From DATNFP01 sp035606335 (GTDB lineage: Bacteria > Bacteroidota > Bacteroidia > Chitinophagales > Chitinophagaceae): a stretch of 21,942 bases of DNA. The stretch spans positions 1 to 21,942 of the forward strand of contig DATNFP010000013.1 of the NCBI GenBank assembly GCA_035606335.1, in the 5' to 3' direction. A program made the position numbers and the translations under genes. This document shows, piece by piece, positions 8,004 through 15,734 of the stretch. Positions within the stretch are counted from its first letter, which is position 1. The number at the start of each line of letters is the position of its first letter. The notes beneath the pieces are model-generated. The model was not told the origin of the DNA and did not search any database. It saw only the letters and a program-made list of their open reading frames with translations.

Positions 8004-9785
8004 ATGAAAAAAGCAGCCATAACCATTGCTTTATGTCTTTCGATTTTTGTTTTTGATAGCAACCAGGTTAGAGCCAGGAACAACAATATGAACAATATCA
8101 ATTCAGGGTTTGATAATTATAAAAACAATTTTGTAGAAGCATTATGGAAAATATACCCTACATGGGCAAGCAGTGTAGGCTATCATAAGTATGATAGTGT
8201 ACTTGTGATACCCAATGATGTTAACAGGAAAAAAGAATTAGCATTTTGCAAAGCAAACCTCGATTCTCTTAAAAGTTTTAATCTCTCTGAACTTTCTGAT
8301 AACAATAAAACAGATTATCATCTTATCGAAAATCAGTTACAATCAACTCAATGGGCAATTACAGAAGAAAAAGAATATGAATGGAACCCCGCAATGTATA
8401 ATGTATCCGAAAGCTTTGCGGTAATGTTAGGGAACGATTATGAACCGCTTGATAAACGGCTGCGCGATTTCTATATAAGGATGAAAGATGTGCCGGCTTA
8501 TTACGATGCAGCAAAAAAAAATATAAAATCGCCCACAGTAGAGCATACTCAATTAGCAATAGAACAAAACGAGGGAGGACTGTCTACGTTTGAAGGAGAT
8601 TTGAGAGACTCGTTAAAAAAATCAAAACTAAGTAAAGCAGAAAAAATACAAATCTATAGCCGTTCAGAGCAGACCATTGCAGCAATAGTAGATTATACAG
8701 AATGGCTTAAACATCTGACCAATGACCATCCAAGAAGCTTTCGCTTAGGAAAAGAACTTTATGCTAAAAAATTTGAGTTCGATATACAATCTGCTTATAC
8801 TGCCGATCAGATCTATAAAAAAGCAGTAGAGCATAAAGATGAATTACATAAAGAGATGTATGCCATCACCCAACAGCTATGGCCAAAATATTTTCCCGGG
8901 AAAAGCATACCTGAAAATAAATTGATAGCCATCAAGGAAATGATAGATACTCTATCTGTGAATCATGTAGCGCCCGATTCTTTCCAGGCTGCTATCGAAG
9001 AACAATTGCCCAAACTGATCGCCTTCATAAAAAAGAAAGACCTTATTTATATAGACCCATCCAAGCCACTGGTAGTAAGAAAAGAACCAGGGTATATGGC
9101 GGGGGTGGCTGGAGCTTCTATTACCGCGCCGGGTCCCTATGATAAAGAGGGTAATACCTATTATAATGTTGGTAGCCTGGAGGGCTGGAGCAAAGAGCGA
9201 TCAGAAAGCTATCTACGCGAGTACAATGACTATATACTGCAAATACTGAACATGCACGAAGCTATCCCGGGTCATTACACGCAGCTTGTATATTCCAATC
9301 AATCGCCAAGCATCATTAAATCAATTTTGGGAAATGGTGCAATGATAGAAGGATGGGCAGTATATACCGAACGTATGATGCTGGAAAACGGCTATGATAG
9401 TAAGAATACAGAAGACAACGGTGAAGCCTCACCGGAGATGTGGCTGATGTATTACAAATGGAATTTGCGCTCAACCTGTAACACAATTTTAGATTATAGT
9501 GTGCATGCAAAAAATATGAGCAAGGAAGATGCAATAAATATGCTAACAAATGAAGCGTTCCAGCAACAGGCGGAAGCAGAAGGAAAGTGGAAAAGGGTTT
9601 CTGTGACACAAGTGCAGCTATGCTCTTATTTCACCGGTTATACAGAGATATATGAATTTAGAGATGAATTAAAGAAAAAAGAGAAAAATCGGTTTAAGCT
9701 AAAACAATTCCATGAAAAGTTCTTAAGCTATGGAAGCGCTCCGGTAAAGTATATAAAGCAACTGATGCTTGAAGAAATGGATTAG
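8004..9785 (+). CDS. DUF885 family secreted metallopeptidase-like protein
   Basis: 593 residues from the ATG at 8004. The frame is open upstream to 7815, but this ATG begins a good signal peptide (KKAAITIALCLSIFVFDSNQ) and follows a promoter element. The DUF885 hallmark NMHEAIPGHY occurs at about 416-425, with His418, Glu419 and His424 as putative zinc ligands, followed by EGWAVYTE at 449-456. Also visible are YNVGSLEGWSKERSESYLREYN and the C-terminal QVQLCSYFTGYTEIYEFRDE. These fit the HExxPGH-type metallopeptidase fold proposed for the family, whose substrates are largely unknown. Export to the periplasm or surface follows from the signal peptide. The stop overlaps by 4 bases the stop of the convergent gene at 9782-10036. 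Confidence 0.85.
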   Translation: MKKAAITIALCLSIFVFDSNQVRARNNNMNNINSGFDNYKNNFVEALWKIYPTWASSVGYHKYDSVLVIPNDVNRKKELAFCKANLDSLKSFNLSELSDNNKTDYHLIENQLQSTQWAITEEKEYEWNPAMYNVSESFAVMLGNDYEPLDKRLRDFYIRMKDVPAYYDAAKKNIKSPTVEHTQLAIEQNEGGLSTFEGDLRDSLKKSKLSKAEKIQIYSRSEQTIAAIVDYTEWLKHLTNDHPRSFRLGKELYAKKFEFDIQSAYTADQIYKKAVEHKDELHKEMYAITQQLWPKYFPGKSIPENKLIAIKEMIDTLSVNHVAPDSFQAAIEEQLPKLIAFIKKKDLIYIDPSKPLVVRKEPGYMAGVAGASITAPGPYDKEGNTYYNVGSLEGWSKERSESYLREYNDYILQILNMHEAIPGHYTQLVYSNQSPSIIKSILGNGAMIEGWAVYTERMMLENGYDSKNTEDNGEASPEMWLMYYKWNLRSTCNTILDYSVHAKNMSKEDAINMLTNEAFQQQAEAEGKWKRVSVTQVQLCSYFTGYTEIYEFRDELKKKEKNRFKLKQFHEKFLSYGSAPVKYIKQLMLEEMD

Positions 9786-10036
9786 TTGCAATGACTCTTT
9801 ATAGTTTGAGATAATAACCTTTCGAATTTTATTACATCTGCAGGGCAGTTGTGCTTATCTACAATTGTCATATTATCGTAGCTGATAAGGTCTATTTGCA
9901 TGTGAAATAGATAACTTTCTCCCAGATAATTACAATGAACAACAAATGTGCTGCTATCGTTATTATGCAGGGGCTCAAACATAAATCCCATTAGGGCCCC
10001 GTTGTGAAGTATATTTTTCTGAAAATTGTGTGTCAT
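9782..10036 (-). CDS. Small hypothetical protein
   Basis: 84 residues from ATG at 10036; an in-frame TTG at 10072 would add 12. The sequence starts MTHNFQKNILHNGALMGFMF and continues with alternating strands (FVVHCNYLGESYLFHMQIDL) and a helical end (DVIKFERLLSQTIKSHC). There is no signal peptide or membrane helix. It looks like a compact alpha/beta domain. It converges on the DUF885 gene and shares its last four bases. I recognise no family. Confidence 0.5.
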   Translation of the reverse strand: MTHNFQKNILHNGALMGFMFEPLHNNDSSTFVVHCNYLGESYLFHMQIDLISYDNMTIVDKHNCPADVIKFERLLSQTIKSHCN

Positions 10037-10099
10037 AGTGTGGTATGTAATCTTGTATAAAGATGATACCAATCACTTGAAGCATAAAATTAAATTATC

Positions 10100-10131
10100 A
10101 TGTTAACCTTTTGATTGCATCTGGTTAACAT
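10100..10131. promoter_or_regulatory. Inverted repeat, possible terminator or operator
   Basis: ATGTTAACC (10100-10108) and GGTTAACAT (10123-10131) form a perfect 9-bp inverted repeat around 14 bases. It lies between the minus-strand genes 10221-10733 and 9782-10036. On the minus strand it is followed by an A/T-rich tract ending AATTTTA. It could end the upstream transcript or bind a regulator of the downstream one; the sequence does not decide. Confidence 0.4.
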
Positions 10132-10220
10132 CTTATTAATAATTCAAAAACCTACCTTTCTTATAAGTGTTACAGCTTGAGCCAGCGCAATGCTGGAACC
10201 ACGCCATTACAAAATAATAT

Positions 10221-10733
10221 TTAAGCAGGTTGAAATTTAATGCTTAAGCCGGCACTTAGCCCTGGTAGCATGGCAGGTAATACTCCGGTATTTTGCCTTA
10301 AATCTTTCAAAAGCTTATCAGGTTCTAATAAACTGCCGATCATCAAATCTACTTTGGGGCTTTTCCCTTTAGCTGGCACAGCCCTGTAAACCTCAAGCTT
10401 CTGTTTATTTAACTCAATAGCTTTAACACATAATGCCCGTATATAGTATTTATTAAATTCATTTTGAGAAAAATTTCTTGCTTCTCTCGCATCAACTCTT
10501 TTGCCAAAAGCTTCATATTTATTAAAAGTATCACTGCTTTCCAGTGAAGCCCAAAGTGTTTCTTCATCTCCTGCTGCACAAGCTTCCTTTAAACAGGAGA
10601 GGTATATATTTCTGCCGTTATTATTAAACTTGGGACTATAAAAAAATGTTTTTCTTGAGACATCAAATAATATCTCATTGAGCATAAGCTCTCTAATCTC
10701 ATTATTAAGATCAACCAATGTCAACTTATCCAT
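10221..10733 (-). CDS. Hypothetical protein
   Basis: 170 residues with an ATG start, 11 bases after the DUF6629-type gene on the same strand and so probably cotranscribed. The N-terminal half is helical (LNNEIRELMLNEILFDVSRK). The middle block FNKYYIRALCVKAIELNK is followed by VYRAVPAKGKSPKVDLMIGS, then EPDKLLKDLRQNTGV and a hydrophobic glycine-rich tail (PAMLPGLSAGLSIKF). No signal peptide or transmembrane helix is seen. The paired segments YIRALCVKAIE and VYRA look like a conserved soluble domain, but I cannot name it. A small hairpin (CCAGC/GCTGG, 10182-10196) lies downstream, without a T-run. Confidence 0.65.
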   Translation of the reverse strand: MDKLTLVDLNNEIRELMLNEILFDVSRKTFFYSPKFNNNGRNIYLSCLKEACAAGDEETLWASLESSDTFNKYEAFGKRVDAREARNFSQNEFNKYYIRALCVKAIELNKQKLEVYRAVPAKGKSPKVDLMIGSLLEPDKLLKDLRQNTGVLPAMLPGLSAGLSIKFQPA

Positions 10734-10744
10734 AGTATCTTTAT

Positions 10745-11416
10745 TTACTTTTCTAAAAGAACAGATTTTTCATCTTTAGGATCTCTCAGCTTTAAAATAA
10801 CCGAAAGTACTACCAGGCTAATGATCGTTGCAAAAAAACACCATACAGAAATAACGTAATAGTGATAAAATATTCTTGACAACGTATATGAAACCAGGAA
10901 AATAAATGCCAGCCACCGAATGCCTTTAATACTGGAAATGGAAGGTGGTAATACAGTGGGAATAAAATAAAGTAGCCCAAAGTACCATTTATCAGCAAAA
11001 GCAAAATGCAAAACATACCTGATGTGATGTTGTTCTATAATCGCAGATGCGCCATACACTTTAAGACAATAACCAAAATATATCCCAAATAAAACACCAA
11101 AACCTAACAGTGAGAATAATATTTTTTTACGCCTAAAATTATTTTCAAGCAACAGGACAGAAAATGGTATCAATATTGGCCAAACAATACAGGCAATTAC
11201 TAAGAAAGTATAAGTAGCACCCGTTTCCCAGTGAACATAAACGGGATTAGCCAAAGCCAACCACAAAATACCCTCTATAAATTGCTGTACAGAAAAGATA
11301 ACAGGTATGCAGGCAAAAACCCGCTGAGGAGTAGTTTTTGAACTATAAATTGAAGCGGCCCCAATAATAGAAAGAACAACACCAGCCGAAAAACTTGCAC
11401 CTGCTGAAAAACACAT
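10745..11416 (-). CDS. DUF6629-type integral membrane protein
   Basis: 223 residues. It starts MCFSAGASFSAGVVLSIIGA, the characteristic opening of a family of seven-helix membrane proteins (DUF6629) that almost always begin MCFSA-x-ASF. About seven hydrophobic segments follow. FSVQQFIEGILWLAL in the second and third helices is also typical (QQ-x-IEG-x-VW). The C-terminus is charged (LRDPKDEKSVLLEK). No biochemical function is known to me. It is the first gene of a probable two-gene unit with 10221-10733. Confidence 0.7.
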   Translation of the reverse strand: MCFSAGASFSAGVVLSIIGAASIYSSKTTPQRVFACIPVIFSVQQFIEGILWLALANPVYVHWETGATYTFLVIACIVWPILIPFSVLLLENNFRRKKILFSLLGFGVLFGIYFGYCLKVYGASAIIEQHHIRYVLHFAFADKWYFGLLYFIPTVLPPSISSIKGIRWLAFIFLVSYTLSRIFYHYYVISVWCFFATIISLVVLSVILKLRDPKDEKSVLLEK

Positions 11417-11629
11417 TTGGTTTTATCTCCGCATTTTAGTCTGAAAGAAATTATCAGGAAGCATACAAGGTACTCTATTAATTTATAAATGCCTGTTTTA
11501 AAAAAAGATCAGGATCTTGCTCAAAAAGATAAATACCTAATATTGAGAAGATATTAACATATAAAACGGTACCTTTATGATCAATAGAAAAAGCGAATTA
11601 ACTTCAGTTTTCCTTTCTTCCACTTCGCA

Positions 11630-11643
11630 CACTTTATAAAGTG
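11630..11643. promoter_or_regulatory. 14-bp perfect palindrome upstream of the desaturase
   Basis: CACTTTATAAAGTG is self-complementary over its full length and lies 62 bases before the desaturase ATG, in a region with no gene. Such a perfect dyad is a likely protein-binding site (operator), although no regulator gene is adjacent. A possible -7 element TACCTTTA lies upstream at 11570-11577. Confidence 0.45.
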
Positions 11644-11650
11644 GCATCGT

Positions 11651-11706
11651 TAAATTCAATTTTTTGCGCTATTCTCTATCCTTTTTTCACACTTAAATTG
11701 AATTTA
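11651..11706. promoter_or_regulatory. Paired inverted repeat reaching the desaturase start codon
   Basis: TAAATTCAATTT (11651-11662) and AAATTGAATTTA (11695-11706) are perfect 12-bp complements. The right arm ends on the first base of the ATG. Each arm is itself nearly palindromic (AAATTnAATTT), so this could be two operator half-sites 43 bases apart, or an RNA hairpin with a 32-base loop that touches the start codon. Confidence 0.45.
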
Positions 11707-12476
11707 TGCCAATTCTCATTTTTTTCATTGCCTTATGGTATCTATCGCTGTTTTCACAAACTTTTTTTCAGCACAGATATGCAGCTCATGGTGCTTTTAA
11801 AATGAGCAAAGGCTGGGAACGTTTCTTTTTTATACTAGCCTATATTACACAAGGCTCTTCTTATATGAGTCCACGCGCATATGCCATTATGCATAGGTTG
11901 CATCACGCATACACGGATACAGAAAAAGATCCGCACTCTCCTTCTTATTCTAAAAATATTTTTACCATGATGTGGCGCACCAGGATGATCTATACTAACA
12001 TTTTTAAAGAAAATACAGAAATAGAGCAACGTTTTAAAAAGAATTTGCCTGAATGGAGAGGATTTGACAGGTGGGCAAATTCAGGTATATCAAGATTACT
12101 TTGGGTGGGACTGTACGTTACTTTCTTTATATTATTTGCGCCAACCGCGTGGTGGTTTTTATTAATACCTGTAGTGGTAAGTATGGGAGCAGTGCACGGA
12201 GCTATCATTAATTGGTATGCACACAAATACGGATACAAGAATTATAAACTAAAGAATACATCTGAAAATCTGTTCAGCATAGATATATTGATGTTGGGGG
12301 AATCTTATCATAACAATCACCACAAATATCCTTCAGCAATAAACTTTGGTAAACGCTGGCACGAGATAGATCCTATTTATCCGATGATACGCCTGTTTGC
12401 CTGGTTAGGTATAATTGAATTACCAAAATTAGTGCCTATAACGCTGCATTATCAGGAAACTTCAAAGAAACAATAA
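11706..12476 (+). CDS. Membrane fatty acid desaturase (acyl-CoA/acyl-lipid type)
   Basis: A 256-residue di-iron membrane desaturase that introduces a cis double bond into fatty acyl chains. The three histidine boxes are present: HRYAAH at 23-28, HRLHH at 63-67 followed by AYTDTEKDPHSP, and HNNHH at 202-206. The order and spacing fit the delta-9/stearoyl-CoA desaturase group. Hydrophobic helices lie near 2-17, 40-55 and 130-165. Length is at the short end for the family but nothing essential seems missing. The gene stands alone, downstream of a 289-base intergenic region holding two palindromic sites (11630-11643 and 11651-11706), so specific regulation, for example of membrane fluidity, is plausible. 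Electron donor and exact bond position cannot be read. Confidence 0.88.
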   Translation: MPILIFFIALWYLSLFSQTFFQHRYAAHGAFKMSKGWERFFFILAYITQGSSYMSPRAYAIMHRLHHAYTDTEKDPHSPSYSKNIFTMMWRTRMIYTNIFKENTEIEQRFKKNLPEWRGFDRWANSGISRLLWVGLYVTFFILFAPTAWWFLLIPVVVSMGAVHGAIINWYAHKYGYKNYKLKNTSENLFSIDILMLGESYHNNHHKYPSAINFGKRWHEIDPIYPMIRLFAWLGIIELPKLVPITLHYQETSKKQ

Positions 12477-12510
12477 GATCAAACTTTATAATAATGAAGA
12501 TGGGGAAGTG

Positions 12511-12828
12511 TCATATTAATGACTTACTTGTCCTTCTTCGTTTTTCTTTTAAGAACAATTGCTCCTGCGCAGCATCCATAAATAAGGCTGCATCTATTGT
12601 ATCAACGCCTCTTGTTTCATTAAAAAGTACCTGGTAGGCATTGCCATCGTACATTGCCCTGACTTCGAATTTATGTGGTCTTAGCCATATAGGTATTTCA
12701 CTAAGCGGAAGATTGACGCGGCACCTTATCAGCTGTATATTGTCATTATCCTCCATCTCATACAATAATGGGATAGACATTTGCTGATTGTTTGAAGCCA
12801 TATAATTAATCACAATTGAACTTTCCAT
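12511..12828 (-). CDS. Hypothetical protein paired with RRM protein
   Basis: 105 residues with an ATG start 6 bases after the stop of the RRM gene, so the two are almost certainly cotranscribed. It begins MESSIVINYMASNNQQMSIP and has alternating strand-like segments (IQLIRCRVNLPLSEIPIWL, KFEVRAMYDGNAYQVLFNET). The tail is acidic then basic (FMDAAQEQLFLKEKRRRTSK). There is no signal peptide or membrane segment. The strongly basic end could contact nucleic acid, but that is only a guess. I do not recognise the family. Confidence 0.65.
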   Translation of the reverse strand: MESSIVINYMASNNQQMSIPLLYEMEDNDNIQLIRCRVNLPLSEIPIWLRPHKFEVRAMYDGNAYQVLFNETRGVDTIDAALFMDAAQEQLFLKEKRRRTSKSLI

Positions 12829-12834
12829 AACAGT

Positions 12835-13104
12835 TTATTTTAAATAGGTATTATAAGTATGAATCTGTTTTATCGTAGCAACATGAACGTTAATTGAACG
12901 CTGCATGAACAAAGTATTATTTAGATGCCGGACGGCATCTTCAGCTTCCAGCTCTTTCATTTTTATGAATGCAAATCCCCTACAGATATTAGTGAACGTA
13001 TCTTTAATAATAATCACGCTCTGTACTTCTCCAAATTTTATAAAAAGCTGATATAAATCGTCATCCCTTACCTCAGTATTCAAATTACTAACAAAAAGTT
13101 CCAT
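12835..13104 (-). CDS. Small RRM-domain RNA-binding protein
   Basis: 89 residues, essentially one RNA-recognition motif. RNP2 is LFVSNL at 3-8 and RNP1 is RGFAFIKM at 42-49, with the expected aromatic residues at Phe4, Phe44 and Phe46. The fold order beta-alpha-beta-beta-alpha-beta is readable (DDLYQLFIKFGEVQSVIIIK, then EDAVRHLNNTLFMQRSINVH). Single-RRM proteins are common in Bacteroidota and cyanobacteria and are thought to act on RNA stability or cold adaptation; the targets of this one are unknown. It leads a two-gene unit. TACCTTTA at 13192-13199 on the minus strand is a possible -7 element and would give a leader of roughly 80 bases. Confidence 0.85.
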   Translation of the reverse strand: MELFVSNLNTEVRDDDLYQLFIKFGEVQSVIIIKDTFTNICRGFAFIKMKELEAEDAVRHLNNTLFMQRSINVHVATIKQIHTYNTYLK

Positions 13105-13294
13105 AAATAAAGTATAAAGGAATAAGCGTTAAGGTGAAGCCGAAGAGGTTGCTACAGATCAGCGGATACGAAACATCAAAAAACGACTTACTAAAGGTAG
13201 CTCTAATTCATTAGGGCGAAAAATATATTTTATCCCAGGATGTCGTAACCCGTGCTAATAGAGCGTCAACGTGAATGTTATGGTAAATTATTGT

Positions 13295-13379
13295 AAATGA
13301 AAAAGTGCTCCAAGTGATAAGACTCCTTGAAACCCTTCCCAAATTTAGAGCTCCTGGGTTCAAACTGATTGACCATACA
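13295..13379. repeat. 85-bp tRNA-Arg-associated repeat, copy A1
   Basis: First of five direct copies. It is built of a terminator-like hairpin part (about 55 bp) and a part resembling a decayed tRNA 3' end (about 30 bp; on the minus strand TTTGAATCC is kept). It differs from copy A2 by a G-to-T change in the stem and a few others. The next copy starts exactly 85 bases on. Confidence 0.85.
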
Positions 13380-13923
13380 AAATGAAAAAGGGCTCCAAGT
13401 GATAAGACTCCTTGAAACCCTTCCCAGATTTAGTGACGAGAAATATGCTTATACACATCCACCCTTCTTTTCAGCTATGGCAAGTTGTGACTGGACGTTA
13501 TTTGAAGATTACACGTTCATGTTACTGCGTTTGCTGGGTATCCATGAACTACATCGTTTTCCTCAAACCGATAACCGTGGAAAAGCGGATGGTTTCTTTA
13601 AGTTAGGTAGTCTCTCTGTGCTTTATGATGCTACATTGGAGTCGAACTTCGAGCGGGTAAAAAGCGCACAGTTAGAAAACTTTATTCATCAATTAAAGAA
13701 TGACAACATTAAAATCAATGAAAAAATAGTCTATACCATTAAAGATACGGATAGGCAAGTATGGATCATAACACGAGGTAATGTTATTCGTTCCTTAAAA
13801 ATGCATGACCAAATAGAGATTAAAGAAATCCCATACACGAAGCTTATTGAAATTTACAATAATCGCTTGCGTGAAGAATTACAAACCCTCCAATTATCCA
13901 GGTTATTGAAAGAGTTAGTTTAG
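13369..13923 (+). pseudogene. 5'-truncated nuclease-like gene fused to repeat A2
   Basis: The open frame runs 184 codons from a TTG at 13369, but its first 22 codons or so are the repeat copy A2 read in frame (NEKGLQVIRLLETLPRFSD). No ATG occurs before codon 36. From about residue 25 on it looks like genuine protein: FFSAMASCDWTLFEDYTFML, then FPQTDNRGKADGFFKLGSLS, VLYDATLES, QLENFIHQLKN and RQVWIITRG. The pattern KADGFF...LSVLYDATL followed by K-x(2)-QLENF resembles the core of PD-(D/E)XK-type nucleases such as restriction enzymes, although the usual E-x-K is not present in standard form. My reading is the C-terminal part of a restriction-endonuclease-like protein whose 5' end was lost at the repeat junction. 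Translation from TTG or GTG cannot be excluded. Confidence 0.45.
13380..13437. repeat. tRNA-Arg-associated repeat, copy A2 (58-bp identical core)
   Basis: Base for base identical over 58 bp to 16197-16254, where the same sequence covers the tRNA-Arg terminator and the last four bases of the tRNA (GTCA on the minus strand). Identity then stops. It reads as one attachment-site end of an inserted segment. Confidence 0.85.
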
Positions 13924-14097
13924 TCACTGTTATAAACAAAAGATTTAAAAAATCAACGTGAAAAATACCCTTTTCCGGTAAAATTCTTCCATATACCTTG
14001 TGCCTTTCCTCCGTAGAAAGTTTGTAATTCGTTTGACGATATCCACACGCATATAAGTAGAAATGGTATCAGGACTATCATAGAATAATAAACAAAT

Positions 14098-14109
14098 GTT
14101 AATATTAAC
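14098..14109. promoter_or_regulatory. 12-bp palindrome upstream of 14158 gene
   Basis: GTTAATATTAAC is perfectly self-complementary and lies 25 bases upstream of the promoter element at 14135. It is a possible operator, though an AT-rich palindrome of this length can arise by chance. Confidence 0.3.
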
Positions 14110-14134
14110 GTTATATTAATTACTAACCGTCAAT

Positions 14135-14142
14135 TACATTTG
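14135..14142 (+). promoter_or_regulatory. Bacteroidota -7 promoter element
   Basis: TACATTTG fits TAnnTTTG exactly and ends 15 bases before the ATG at 14158, implying a very short leader. No clear TTG is found at the -33 position. Confidence 0.5.
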
Positions 14143-14157
14143 CGATAAGGTAAGAGT

Positions 14158-15627
14158 ATGAAATTTAGTATTCACTTAATTCTATCAATTTTTATTTTCA
14201 CTTCTGCATTAGCCCAGGAAGAATCTTCTGTTATCCAGCAACAAGGTACCCATTACATCGACCTTAAGCTTCATGCTTTAGATAAATACAACAATTACTT
14301 ACAACAACAGCAACAACGACTAATTAATCGCCTTAAGCGAAAAGAAAAACATTTTGCTAAAAGGTTGAAAAATACTGATTCTGCAGCCTATGTCCGTTAT
14401 ATCCACCAGCAATTGTCTTATGATTCCATAGGCAGACTAATGAATGCAGATAGTGCAACCATAGCTGCTAAAACTCCCAAAAGAAAAGATCCACTCATAG
14501 ATAGCCTGAAAGGAGTAGCAGCCTTAGTACAAAGCCAATCAAATGTCCCTGGCACTTCACAGGTACCGGCCTATAATGCAGAACTCGCCAAAGCACAAAG
14601 TGAGTTGAATTATCACAGTTATGTAAATGACCTGATCACCCAGCGTACCAACTATCTCAAGGGAGTGGCATCTCATGGGAATATCCCGGGTATATCAGGG
14701 ATAGAGCAACAGGTGTTTTATGGCAAGGCAAAGATGAATGTATATAAGGAGATGGAAGAAGACCCATCGAAAGCTGAAGACAAAGCACTGGAATACCTGG
14801 AAGGCACACCGGGATTTGAGAAATATATGAACAATGCCACTGCAGGACCCAATAGTATGCAAAGCCTGAGCGGAAATGTGAGTGCAGCTGACCTGGAGAA
14901 AATGGGTTTCCAGACCAAGAGCCAACTGCAATCGAGCCTTCAATCGAAATTTGGTAACAACCTGGGAGGAGTAGCCCGGCAGATGAGCAGCCAGATAAGT
15001 CAATTTCAGCAACAGGCGAATGGTATTACCAGTGATATCAGCAACGCAAAACAAACGATGCAATCTGCAAAACAGTTGAAACATTTTCATATGCAAAAAC
15101 CATCATTCAAAATAAACCCGATGGCAGAATTGCCATTCTGGAAGAGAATAACAAAGCAATACAATTTCCAAACTACAAGACCAACCATAGATGGCAAACC
15201 AGCGATGCTGAACCTTTCAGCCATGGCAGGATATAAACAAAATCCCAAGCTGACGTATGGATTAGGGATAGCATCCTCAATAGGGTTAGGACAGAGCTGG
15301 ACGAATGTACATCTATCTTTTCAGGGATTGGGATTAAGAAGCTATGTAAACTGGCAGTGGCAATATGGTATTGGCGTATATGGTGGTTATGAGCGAATGT
15401 ACAAACAGACAGTGTTTGTTGGCAACACTCAAATACCAACAATAGATACAATACCCACAGTACACAACACAAGCACCTATACAGAAAGTTTACTCATAGG
15501 CCTCACAAAGAGCTACAGGATAAATAATAAATGGAACGGACAGCTACAGATATTGTACGATATCTGGTGGCAACAGGAAGGCTTGAGATCACCTATTCTT
15601 TTACGATTTGCAACAATGACAAAATAA
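14158..15627 (+). CDS. Envelope protein with coiled coil and C-terminal beta barrel
   Basis: 489 residues. Signal peptide residues 1-19 end in SALA before QEES. Residues about 35-80 form a glutamine- and lysine-rich coiled coil (NNYLQQQQQRLINRLKRKEK). Further helical segments follow at about 140-240 and 270-320 (QMSSQISQFQQQANGITSD). From about 345 the sequence changes to alternating short strands ending in aromatic residues (KLTYGLGIASSIGLG, HLSFQGLGLRSYVNWQW, GVYGGYERMY) and closes SPILLRFATMTK, which looks like a small outer-membrane barrel. It resembles an uncharacterised Bacteroidota family often found just before very large secreted repeat proteins, from memory and not checked. Here the gene that follows by 9 bases is cut after its signal peptide (15637-15717), so its partner appears to be lost. 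Confidence 0.75.
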   Translation: MKFSIHLILSIFIFTSALAQEESSVIQQQGTHYIDLKLHALDKYNNYLQQQQQRLINRLKRKEKHFAKRLKNTDSAAYVRYIHQQLSYDSIGRLMNADSATIAAKTPKRKDPLIDSLKGVAALVQSQSNVPGTSQVPAYNAELAKAQSELNYHSYVNDLITQRTNYLKGVASHGNIPGISGIEQQVFYGKAKMNVYKEMEEDPSKAEDKALEYLEGTPGFEKYMNNATAGPNSMQSLSGNVSAADLEKMGFQTKSQLQSSLQSKFGNNLGGVARQMSSQISQFQQQANGITSDISNAKQTMQSAKQLKHFHMQKPSFKINPMAELPFWKRITKQYNFQTTRPTIDGKPAMLNLSAMAGYKQNPKLTYGLGIASSIGLGQSWTNVHLSFQGLGLRSYVNWQWQYGIGVYGGYERMYKQTVFVGNTQIPTIDTIPTVHNTSTYTESLLIGLTKSYRINNKWNGQLQILYDIWWQQEGLRSPILLRFATMTK

Positions 15628-15636
15628 CCACGATAT

Positions 15637-15717
15637 ATGAGAAAAATCAGACTCCTATTTTTAATGACAACAGCAATGGTGCAATCGCAGTACCTGGTGG
15701 CGCAAACCACCACTTAA
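15637..15717 (+). pseudogene. Truncated secreted-protein gene (signal peptide only)
   Basis: An ATG 9 bases after the stop of the 14158 gene opens 26 codons: RKIRLLFLMTTAMVQSQYLV, then AQTTT and a stop. It is a textbook Bacteroidota signal peptide ending at the cleavage site AQ with nothing behind it. Its tight spacing suggests it was the second gene of an operon, probably encoding a large exported protein, whose body was deleted. Directly after the stop, another frame picks up the small membrane protein at 15735, which marks the deletion junction near 15715. A genuine 26-residue peptide is the alternative. Confidence 0.5.
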
Positions 15718-15734
15718 AGATAATAATCGATACG

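Noticed and set aside
10182..10196. CCAGC/GCTGG hairpin as terminator of the 10221 gene
   Set aside because: Only 5 bp of stem and no T-run on either strand.
14695..15472. Antisense frames across the barrel gene
   Set aside because: Cysteine- and leucine-rich low-quality translations opposite a gene with signal peptide and promoter.
15531..15734. Longer version of the small membrane protein starting at 15531
   Set aside because: This part overlaps the barrel gene and the orphan signal peptide in another frame and has no protein-like character.
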